From positions 372,001 to 436,000 of the forward strand of contig NC_019701.1 in assembly GCF_000317065.1 (NCBI RefSeq): a DNA stretch of 64,000 bases, given 5' to 3'. Below, in pieces: positions 47,559-55,385 of this stretch (the first letter of the stretch is position 1; the number at the start of each line of letters is the position of its first letter). Below the pieces are notes generated by a model. That model was not told the origin of the DNA. It saw only the letters and a program-made list of their open reading frames with translations, and did no database searches. Origin of the DNA: Pseudanabaena sp. PCC 7367. Lineage in GTDB: Bacteria > Cyanobacteriota > Cyanobacteriia > Pseudanabaenales > Pseudanabaenaceae. The position numbers and the translations under genes were made by a program.

Positions 47559-49997
47559 TTGGCATATTTTGCAATTAAGCCTTACACTTCTGAGGCTAAG
47601 ATACCCGATACCTGGAGCTTAGATGCCTGGAACCAATCGATGAATGTTTTGATTTTTGCCATTCTCTGCCTGGCTTTCATCGGCGGTACCTTTGCTAGCG
47701 CCCTCAGTGGTTGGCTAGCCTGGTTGTCTACCCTTGGCTTAGGACTATTGATGGGGTTGGTTATCCCCGTGGTTTGGCGCAAAGGGCCGAAGCGGTGGGT
47801 CTGGTTTTTGATTGGTCTAATTGCCTGCGTGGCTTGTTTATATACCCAATTCCGCACCCCCCAGCCCACGACCAATGATATTGCGAACTATGTACCGATC
47901 GATAAGGTGGTGGTTAGAGGCACAATCAACCAAGATCCACGCCTGACTGCCAGCGATCGGGCCAAATTTACTATGTCGGTCGATAGTATCACCCTAACAA
48001 AGTCTGGCTCTGAAGCTGAATCGGAGTCTAATGAGGGTGAAAGCACCACTAGCCAACTAGAGACTCAACCGGTAACTGGTAATCTCTACACCACCATTTC
48101 CCTGACCCAGGCGACTGGACTGAGACGGGGGCAAATAGTGTCGATCGAAGGATCGCTCTATGCTCCCAGCGGCGCAACAAATCCCGGTGAATTTGACTTT
48201 GCCAGGTATCTGGCGCGGCAAGGCATCTTTGCTGGCTTACAAGGGCGTGAACTAACCCTGCAAAGTGAACCCAAGTTCTGGGGGGGCTGGCGTTTAAGGC
48301 AACGGCTCACCAGAGCCCATGTGCAAGGTCTGGGGATGCCCAAGGGAGGCTTGCTCAGTGCTTTAGTGTTGGGCAATCGCGTCACTGATATCCCCTATGA
48401 CTGGCGTGACCAGTTCCGTGAAGTTGGGTTGGCCTGGACTCTGGCTGCGTCTGGATTTCACGTGGCGCTGTTGTTGGGGGCAATGCTGGCAGTTTCGCGG
48501 CATAGTTCCCCCCAGCAAAAATTTATTCGCGGTAGCCTGGTGCTGTTAATTTTCTTGATTCTAGCTGGCGGTAGCCCTTCGATCCTCAGAGCGGCAATTA
48601 TGGGGATGGGTGGCCTGGTGGGGTTGGTGACTGAGCGACGCAGTCGGCCATTGGTGGGCTTAGCGTTTGCGGCGGTGGCTTTATTAATTATTCAGCCGTT
48701 ATGGATCTGGGATCTGGGGTTTCAGCTTAGCTTCCTGGCCACCCTGGGGTTAATTGTCACTGCCACACCCTTGACTAAGCAAATGACCTGGTTACCACCA
48801 TTGGCTGCCAATGCTTTGTCAGTACCGATCGCTGCGTTTATCTGGATTCTGCCGTTGCAATTATTTGTATTTGGCCGCTTTAGCATCTACAACATTTTTA
48901 CCAATGTGCTGGTTACCCCATTTATCTCGATCGCCATCATTGGTGGGCTGATCGCCGGGTTACTGGGAATCGTGTTTGTGCCCTTGGGGGCATTGGCCAG
49001 TTGGGTGCTATTAACGCCAGTTACGGCAATCACGGCGATCGTCGCTTGGGCGAATGGCCTGCCCAATGCGGTTACTAATTTGGGCACAATTAGCCTCTGG
49101 CAGATGCTCCTGGCCTATGTGTTGATCGTGCTGGTGTGGCTCCATCCCTGGTGGCAAAAGCGCTGGCTGATTGGTGTGGTTGTGATTTTGGCTGTGGTGT
49201 TTATACCCACCACGATCGCCCATAACAGCCAATTTCGGGTGATTTTGCTGGATGCGGGGCGAGTGCCAATTATGGTGGTCACCCATCAGGGCGAAACTAT
49301 CCTGGTTAATGCTGGCAACAATCGCACGGCGGCCTATACCTTGCTGCCACTACTGCAAAAATCCGGCGTAAATGAAATTGATTGGGCGATCGCTACTGAT
49401 CCGCAACCCGATGTGAGCAAGGGCTGGGCAAATATTCTGGGCAGTTCGATCGAAATCGCTAAGTTTCGGGATGTGGGTGGGGGAGCCGCCTCCCAGGCCT
49501 ATGATAAATTGCGGCGTGAGATGACCACCTCTGGCATTGATGTAAGTTCGTTGGCGGTTGGCCAAATCCTGGAAATTACACCCCAACTCAAAATTGAACT
49601 GGTCAATCAGTCCCCTAGTGTGTTCCGGATCATTACCGATCGCACCACCTGGTTGCTCATAGCCGATAACGACCCCCGTGCTCAAATCAAATTACTCGAT
49701 CGCCTCGAGCCAGAAGTAAATTCAAGCGATCCTTCGTTGCCAACACCACCCAAACCCAATCTCAAGGCTGACATTCTGTGGTGGAATGGTGATGAGATCC
49801 TGCCAGAGATGCTCGCGGAAGTAGCACCGCAAGTGGCGATCGCTTCTACGCCCATCATTGACGAGTACACCATTGAGCAAATGCAACAAGCTGAGATCCG
49901 GCTCTATTGGACTGGACGTGATGGCGCGATCCAATGGACTGCCCAAAATGACATTCAGGCGCTATCAGAGCAACAAGATGCTGCTTTTCCGCTTTAG
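47559..49997 (+). CDS. comEC: ComEC/Rec2 DNA-uptake channel protein
   Basis: ComEC is the inner-membrane channel for single-stranded DNA in natural transformation. The order is: N-terminal membrane helices, an OB-like loop (VVVRGTINQDPRLTASDRAKF), then the competence domain with LAASGFHVALL and ILRAAIMGMGGLVGL. From about residue 555 there is a beta-lactamase-like domain (VILLDAGRVPIMVV...ILVNAGNN), but the metal-binding HxHxDH motif is absent (AIATDPQPDVSKGW instead). So this domain probably has no nuclease activity. TTG at 47559 is the furthest start; ATG at 47640 is an alternative. Confidence 0.92.
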   Translation: MAYFAIKPYTSEAKIPDTWSLDAWNQSMNVLIFAILCLAFIGGTFASALSGWLAWLSTLGLGLLMGLVIPVVWRKGPKRWVWFLIGLIACVACLYTQFRTPQPTTNDIANYVPIDKVVVRGTINQDPRLTASDRAKFTMSVDSITLTKSGSEAESESNEGESTTSQLETQPVTGNLYTTISLTQATGLRRGQIVSIEGSLYAPSGATNPGEFDFARYLARQGIFAGLQGRELTLQSEPKFWGGWRLRQRLTRAHVQGLGMPKGGLLSALVLGNRVTDIPYDWRDQFREVGLAWTLAASGFHVALLLGAMLAVSRHSSPQQKFIRGSLVLLIFLILAGGSPSILRAAIMGMGGLVGLVTERRSRPLVGLAFAAVALLIIQPLWIWDLGFQLSFLATLGLIVTATPLTKQMTWLPPLAANALSVPIAAFIWILPLQLFVFGRFSIYNIFTNVLVTPFISIAIIGGLIAGLLGIVFVPLGALASWVLLTPVTAITAIVAWANGLPNAVTNLGTISLWQMLLAYVLIVLVWLHPWWQKRWLIGVVVILAVVFIPTTIAHNSQFRVILLDAGRVPIMVVTHQGETILVNAGNNRTAAYTLLPLLQKSGVNEIDWAIATDPQPDVSKGWANILGSSIEIAKFRDVGGGAASQAYDKLRREMTTSGIDVSSLAVGQILEITPQLKIELVNQSPSVFRIITDRTTWLLIADNDPRAQIKLLDRLEPEVNSSDPSLPTPPKPNLKADILWWNGDEILPEMLAEVAPQVAIASTPIIDEYTIEQMQQAEIRLYWTGRDGAIQWTAQNDIQALSEQQDAAFPL

Positions 49998-50140
49998 CGA
50001 TCGGCTGGTTTTTCAGCAATTAGCGATCGGTGGTTATGTGAACTTTTCTGAAGAAACTAGACAATCTTTATCATAGATGAGGTTCGTTAAATAGAATGTA
50101 GGGTTAAAGACCCCTATAAACTAATTGGACATAAATAAAT

Positions 50141-50608
50141 ATGGATTTCGTAAAACCATATGGCGGAGATCCCCAAGTTGGGCATCTTTCCACTCCCATT
50201 AGCGATTCTGGTATTGTCAGGACTTATATCAATAACCTGCCAGCATACCGTCCTGGGCTATCTCCCCTGTTGAGAGGCTTGGAAATTGGTATGGCTCATG
50301 GTTATTTCTTGGTTGGCCCTGAAATTATCCTAGGTCCGCTAAGAGACTATCCCGAAGCCGCTAATCTTGGTGGTTTGGTGACTGCGATCACCCTAGTGCT
50401 GCTTGCTACGGCCTGTCTTGCTGCCTATGGCATTGTTTCCTACCAGGGTGACAAAGCTGGCACACCAGGCACTTTGAAATCGGCTGATGGTTGGAGTCAG
50501 TTTGCCGGTGGATTCTTTATTGGTGGCGCAGGTGGTGCTTTTGTGGCTTACTTCCTGCTTGAAAACTTCACTGGTATTGATGCGATTCTGCGTGGTCTGG
50601 TCAACTAG
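50141..50608 (+). CDS. psaL: Photosystem I reaction centre subunit XI
   Basis: PsaL holds PSI trimers or tetramers together. The 155 aa protein has the canonical start DFVKPYGGDPQVGHLSTPIS and the membrane helices with LRGLEIGMAHGYFLVGP. It is followed 141 bp later by psaI and a terminator, forming a psaL-psaI unit. The ribosome site is weak (AAATAAAT). Confidence 0.98.
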   Translation: MDFVKPYGGDPQVGHLSTPISDSGIVRTYINNLPAYRPGLSPLLRGLEIGMAHGYFLVGPEIILGPLRDYPEAANLGGLVTAITLVLLATACLAAYGIVSYQGDKAGTPGTLKSADGWSQFAGGFFIGGAGGAFVAYFLLENFTGIDAILRGLVN

Positions 50609-50749
50609 CTACCTAGTGATTACTTAGCTATACCTAGCTATATAGTTATTGAGTAGCCATCCTGGCCGACCTGGAGCAAACTCGATACTATATTTTTCTA
50701 TTGCTTTATCGTTAACAATCGATTACTAACCCTATATAGGATAATTGAT

Positions 50750-50866
50750 ATGACAGGTTCATATGCAGCATCATATCTGCCCTGGATTCTAATCCCTGTG
50801 ATCTGCTGGCTCTTGCCAGTGGTGACCATGGGACTATTGTTCATCTACATTGAAAATGAGGCATAG
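50750..50866 (+). CDS. psaI: Photosystem I reaction centre subunit VIII (38 aa)
   Basis: A 38-codon gene: [20 protein letters not shown], then [18 protein letters not shown]. It matches PsaI, a single-helix subunit next to PsaL that helps PsaL bind. Its small size makes it easy to miss. It lies just downstream of psaL and just upstream of a terminator-type hairpin. Confidence 0.96.
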   Translation: MTGSYAASYLPWILIPVICWLLPVVTMGLLFIYIENEA

Positions 50867-50867
50867 T

Positions 50868-50921
50868 CATACTTAAGCACTCTCTTGAGTACCTTTTTGA
50901 GTACCTTTAAGTATGCTTTTT
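50868..50921 (+). terminator. Terminator of psaL-psaI
   Basis: CATACTTAA and TTAAGTATG form a 9-bp stem with a 30-nt loop that contains two GAGTACCTTT copies. CTTTTT follows. It begins 2 bp after the psaI stop. Confidence 0.6.
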
Positions 50922-50946
50922 GACCTCTTGCTCTAAATTTATATTA

Positions 50947-51129
50947 TTATTCGTATCTGAATTCGTATCTGATCGGAACTACCTCGGCTAGCTTAGTTGG
51001 CTGGGGTGGTTCTGTTTGTTTGGATAGAATCTGTTTGGATAGAAGATATAATTTGATCGCAATCGCCGCGATCGCTAGGGCTAGGATTAAAGAATCCACT
51101 GGTGATATAGCCGTAAGGGTGTTAAACAA
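50947..51129 (-). CDS. Possible 60 aa single-helix membrane protein
   Basis: One hydrophobic stretch (VDSLILALAIAAIAIKLYLL) followed by a polar tail. ORF is short and no ribosome site is obvious. It is convergent with psaI. I do not recognise a family; it may be spurious. Confidence 0.3.
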   Translation of the reverse strand: MFNTLTAISPVDSLILALAIAAIAIKLYLLSKQILSKQTEPPQPTKLAEVVPIRYEFRYE

Positions 51130-51231
51130 ATGAATCTCGAATCAATTTCGATCTCAGTCATTTAATATCCCTATCTGTGTAGGAATGCTAAACATCTAAA
51201 AATTTATAACTGGAAAGATTAAGTAAACCCT

Positions 51232-53448
51232 ATGGAACAGAGCGCAGAGCAGAGTCGATCGACCCAAACAAATCTAGCAACTGAAAATTCAGCCAAGCCT
51301 ACCCACTCTGATCAAATGGTTGAGGCGATCGATCCCAGCCTAGCTCAGCCCTCTTCATCAAAGGTAAAAGAATTAAAAGCGGCAGATACAGAAGTCCCAG
51401 AAGTCCCAGAAGTCCCAGAAGGCCATCTGGCCACATCAAATCGGGCGATCGCTGATCAGTCTGCCCAGTCTGATCAGTTTGACGCGACGCTTCCAACCAA
51501 GTCGCCCTCTAGTGTAAGGATGGCAAAATCGATCGACTCACCTACTACTAATAAATGGACGATCCAGGACAGTGAAGAACTTTATTTAATTAATGGTTGG
51601 GGCGAGCCCTACTTCAGTATTAATGAGGCTGGGCATGTGACCGTTTCGCCCAGGGGCGATCGGGGTGGTTGTATAGATCTATTTGACTTAGTTAGTGATC
51701 TGCGGCAGCGGGGCTTACGGCTCCCCTTGTTATTGCGTTTTTCGGATATCCTTGCCGATCGAATTGAACGGCTGAATGCCTGTTTTGCCAGGGCGATCGC
51801 TCGCTACAACTATCAAGGTGTCTATCGCGGCGTTTATCCAGTCAAGGTTAATCAGCAAAAACATCTGGTGGCTGAACTAACTAAATTTGGGCAACCATTT
51901 CAATTTGGCCTGGAGGCAGGTTCCAAGCCAGAATTACTCATAGCGATCGCCACCCTCAAAACCCCTGGCGCATTGTTGATTTGTAATGGCTATAAAGACC
52001 GTGAGTATGTTGAAACAGCAATGCTGTCGCAAAGATTAGGCAAAAAGCCAATTATTGTATTAGAGCAGCTTGAAGAAGTAGACCTGGCGATCGCCGCCGC
52101 CCAAAAGCTAGGCATCAAACCTAATTTGGGTGTACGCGCCAAGCTTAGCTCCAAAGGTAGTGGTCGCTGGGCTGAATCCGCTGGCGATCGGGCAAAATTC
52201 GGTCTGCATATGTGGGAGATCTTGACAGTAGTTGAGAAATTAGCCGCCGCCGATCTACTCGATTCATTGCAACTGCTGCATTTTCATATTGGCTCCCAGA
52301 TCAGCGCCATCTCCACAATCAAGGATGCCCTCCGCGAAGCGGCGCAAATCTATGTGCAATTGGCCAAAATTGGCGCAAACATGCAGTATATCGACGTGGG
52401 TGGTGGTCTAGCCGTAGATTATGACGGCACCAAAACCAACTCGGCCGCCTCTAAAAACTACAACATGCAGAATTATGCCTATGATGTGGTGGCAGAAATC
52501 AAAGAAGCCTGTGCCGAGGGTAAGGTGGAGCCACCGACGATCGTGAGTGAAAGTGGCCGCGCGATCGCCTCACACCAATCGATCTTAATTTTTGATGTAC
52601 TGGGTACCAGCAGCAGACCCCAGGCAGGAATCGAACCACTCCAGCCCGGTGAACATTTGATTATTCGGAATTTATTTGAAACCCTGGAAAACATCAATGC
52701 CCAGAACTATCAAGAGGCTTATCACGATGCGATCCAGTTCAAGGGTGAAGCAGCTAGCCTGTTTGGGTTTGGTTATTTGGGTTTGCGCGAACGCGCCAGA
52801 GTAGAGCGGCTCTATTGGGAATGCTGCGATCGAATCTTAAAAATTGTGCGCCAGCAAGAACACGTACCCGACGAGCTAAGCGACCTGGAAATCAGCATGG
52901 CTCAGACCTATTACTGCAATTTATCGGTATTCCAGTCGATCCCAGATAATTGGGCGATCGGCCAGATGTTTCCGATTATGCCAATCCATCGCCTCAACCA
53001 GGAACCCAGCAATCGGGGCACGATCGCTGATCTGACCTGTGATAGTGATGGCCACATCAAGGAATTCATTGCCCGCTATAGCAGTAAAGAAATTTTGGAG
53101 TTGCACCCATTCGACAAAAACGATAACGATCCCTATATTTTGGGTTTATTTCTAGGGGGGGCTTATCAAGAGATCCTCGGCGATCTGCACAATCTCTTTG
53201 GGGATACCGACACGGTGCACATTCACATCACCCACCGGGGCTATAAGGTGGAGCATGTGGTCAAAGGGGACACCATGAATGAGGTGTTGGAATATGTGCA
53301 ATATAGTCGTGGTGAACTGCTCGAAAGTATGCGCCGTGAGACAGAAGCAGCGTTGCAAGAGGATGCAATCACGATCGACGAGGCCAGGTTATTGCTCCAG
53401 AATTTTGAGCATAGTCTGGATGGCTATACCTACCTCAGTCCTACTTAG
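51232..53448 (+). CDS. speA: Biosynthetic arginine decarboxylase
   Basis: SpeA makes agmatine from arginine, the route to polyamines in cyanobacteria. The PLP lysine is K205 in VYPVKVNQQKHLV; other motifs are GLEAGSKPELLIA, LHFHIGSQ, YIDVGGGLAVDYDG and VSESGRAI. The conserved part begins at about residue 105 (WTIQDSEELYLINGWGEPYF). The first ~100 residues are a polar, low-complexity extension with EVPEVPEVPEG from a short DNA repeat. A later in-frame start is possible, but no ribosome site settles it. Confidence 0.96.
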   Translation: MEQSAEQSRSTQTNLATENSAKPTHSDQMVEAIDPSLAQPSSSKVKELKAADTEVPEVPEVPEGHLATSNRAIADQSAQSDQFDATLPTKSPSSVRMAKSIDSPTTNKWTIQDSEELYLINGWGEPYFSINEAGHVTVSPRGDRGGCIDLFDLVSDLRQRGLRLPLLLRFSDILADRIERLNACFARAIARYNYQGVYRGVYPVKVNQQKHLVAELTKFGQPFQFGLEAGSKPELLIAIATLKTPGALLICNGYKDREYVETAMLSQRLGKKPIIVLEQLEEVDLAIAAAQKLGIKPNLGVRAKLSSKGSGRWAESAGDRAKFGLHMWEILTVVEKLAAADLLDSLQLLHFHIGSQISAISTIKDALREAAQIYVQLAKIGANMQYIDVGGGLAVDYDGTKTNSAASKNYNMQNYAYDVVAEIKEACAEGKVEPPTIVSESGRAIASHQSILIFDVLGTSSRPQAGIEPLQPGEHLIIRNLFETLENINAQNYQEAYHDAIQFKGEAASLFGFGYLGLRERARVERLYWECCDRILKIVRQQEHVPDELSDLEISMAQTYYCNLSVFQSIPDNWAIGQMFPIMPIHRLNQEPSNRGTIADLTCDSDGHIKEFIARYSSKEILELHPFDKNDNDPYILGLFLGGAYQEILGDLHNLFGDTDTVHIHITHRGYKVEHVVKGDTMNEVLEYVQYSRGELLESMRRETEAALQEDAITIDEARLLLQNFEHSLDGYTYLSPT

Positions 53449-53556
53449 TTAGACATTTAAATATTCAAAATATTATAGGTGGTGGATATTTATATTTATC
53501 TTGATCAAGGCTAAGCCAGGCCTAGAGTCAATTAACTAGAGTCAATTAAGCAAATT

Positions 53557-53669
53557 GGTAGTGCTGAACAAGTAAGGATTTGGGAGATAGTTGAATATCT
53601 ATAACCCAAACAAGCTAAGCTCCGAATTTTAAATCGATTGCTAATTATCCTTACTACTGCATGACTACC
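53557..53669. mobile_element. 113-bp MITE related to the IS1-family element
   Basis: The left end matches the left end of the IS at 44984 in 22 of 23 bases (GGTAGTGCTGAACAAGTAAG...), and the right end is related to the IS right end (19 of 23). The two ends match each other at 18 of 23. The 8-bp sequence AGCAAATT is duplicated directly outside (53549-53556 and 53670-53677). It has no ORF. It touches the stop codon of the 86 aa gene without changing it. Confidence 0.92.
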
Positions 53670-53675
53670 AGCAAA

Positions 53676-53936
53676 TTAATTGTGCTTGGAATGGGTGGCC
53701 AGGCGAGAGCGATCGCGGTGTACCTCATGCACCGAAATGCGTTTGAGTTCAAGCTTAGCCTCCAACTCATCAATGTAATCAACCCCTTCACCCGCCTGCT
53801 CACGCTGATCTAAATCCTTGAGCAAAGCTAGAATTTGCTGATCTAGCCCCGGCTTACCACTAAAGAGATGGCGCAGGGTCTCATCATGGTCATCATCAAC
53901 ATAGATTGGAATGTAGTAAATATACGGAGTATCCAT
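53676..53936 (-). CDS. Hypothetical protein, 86 aa
   Basis: Acidic, soluble-looking: YIYYIPIYVDDDHDETLRHL then LDQQILALLKDLDQREQAGE. The regular composition supports a real gene, but I know no family. The MITE sits immediately after its stop codon, leaving the coding sequence intact. Confidence 0.6.
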   Translation of the reverse strand: MDTPYIYYIPIYVDDDHDETLRHLFSGKPGLDQQILALLKDLDQREQAGEGVDYIDELEAKLELKRISVHEVHRDRSRLATHSKHN

Positions 53937-54410
53937 TGGCGGTAGCTGCTATTCCCTACTACTTAATTCATCTTATATCTATAGCATAGGTATAAAATGC
54001 TGCCTTCTATACTGAGATACCAAATGCCAAAATTTTAAGCTCACTTAATCAATATTGAGTAATCCTGGGCAGTAATTATTTCTAGGCATAAGCATAAGAC
54101 TAACTCAAGCTTCATTTGCTAAAAATTCTTACTTCTATATCACTATCCCGATCGCGCTACAAAAACTATCAAAAGTCAGAAAAATATAAATACCCATCTG
54201 CCTCTGCACCAATAATCAGGCTGGTTAGGAAAAAGGCAAATGGATACTATGGATATTTAAGTTTGTCTCTATTGCTGCATCAGGATAGTCAGGATAGTTA
54301 TGATAAATCGCTTTGTTTTAGATCACTTAACTTATGACACTTATGACACTTATGACAAACCAAAATGCTTTACCCATCAATCCTGATTTGACGAACCAAT
54401 GATTAGCTTT
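53937..54410. repeat. Spacer with a 9-bp tandem repeat
   Basis: TATGACACT occurs in three tandem copies at 54333-54358, the last imperfect. The remaining ~400 bp contain a 73-codon frame (54116-54337) rich in S, Y and K that I do not regard as a gene. Confidence 0.5.
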
Positions 54411-55163
54411 CTAGCGTAGAACCACAGCCCGATCGATCGACTCGCTCAGGCTACGCACCGCCGCCACCATTGCGATCGGATCTTGTAGTTGATTGATCGC
54501 CGAGCCCACACCCACACCAGCAGCCCCAGCCGCGATCGCCATTGGTGCAGTCACATTAGAAATACCAGAGGCACAGAGGACAGGGATATTCACGGCACGG
54601 CTAATTTCAGAGGCAGCAGCCAGGGTTGGTGCAGCTTTCTCGATTAGTCCCAGCGTGCCACCATGCACCGGAGCGCTACTAGTGCCCCCTTCGGTTTGAA
54701 TAATATCAACGCCCAGCGCTGCTAATTGCTCCGCCAAAGCCACCTGTTGATCCAGGGGCAGCGTGTGGGGCACCGTCACCGATAGGGCAGTATCCGGCAG
54801 CAAGGCAAGGGTTTGGTTGGTTAAGTCAATTACGGTTGCGGCGCTGAAAATGCGGCCAGACTGATAGAAACTGTCATAGTTACCAATTTCCACCAGATCA
54901 GCACCAGCCGCGATCGCCGCCGCTAATTTTTCTGGTTCGATCGCCGAAACACATACGGGCAGATCGCCATGTTGTTTTGCCAGGGCGATCAAATTGGCAT
55001 CAGCGGCAATATCAATAAAGCTGGCCCCACCAAGGGTAGCAGCCTGAGCCACATTGCTAACCAACTGAGGATCAAAATTTTGCAGCCCACTAATGATTTT
55101 TAGAGCCTTGCGGTGTTCAAAAGCTCGCTTCAGCGGTTGGGGCAATCGATTAAATCTGGTCAT
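54411..55163 (-). CDS. ycf23: Ycf23 / DUF561 family protein
   Basis: A 250 aa TIM-barrel-type protein conserved in cyanobacteria and algal plastids: ALKIISGLQNFDPQLVSNVA, GADLVEIGNYDSFYQSG, ILQTEGG-type IIQTEGGTSSAPVHGG and VLCASGISNVTAPMAIAAGA. The function is unproven; the barrel suggests an enzyme with a phosphate-containing substrate. It is divergent from the lipoprotein gene by 222 bp. Confidence 0.92.
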   Translation of the reverse strand: MTRFNRLPQPLKRAFEHRKALKIISGLQNFDPQLVSNVAQAATLGGASFIDIAADANLIALAKQHGDLPVCVSAIEPEKLAAAIAAGADLVEIGNYDSFYQSGRIFSAATVIDLTNQTLALLPDTALSVTVPHTLPLDQQVALAEQLAALGVDIIQTEGGTSSAPVHGGTLGLIEKAAPTLAAASEISRAVNIPVLCASGISNVTAPMAIAAGAAGVGVGSAINQLQDPIAMVAAVRSLSESIDRAVVLR

Positions 55164-55385
55164 ATTATTTTTCGTAATAGCTAGTTCGCATACTTTTGTC
55201 GATATTTTAGTTGGTATCGAACCGTTTTTCGGTATATTGCGGTATGTAGATTAAGATTTCTGTGCTTAGTGCTCTTAGTACTTAATCTCAATGCTTAGAT
55301 GTATTGGCATCTTTAAAAGTAACTTTAAGGCAAGCACAGGCATATTTCTCTGGCAGGTGTATAGGCGACATTTGGAAGGCTACTC

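Noticed and set aside
54116-54337. 73-codon plus-strand frame in the spacer before ycf23
   Set aside because: Low-complexity serine/tyrosine/lysine sequence and no ribosome site.
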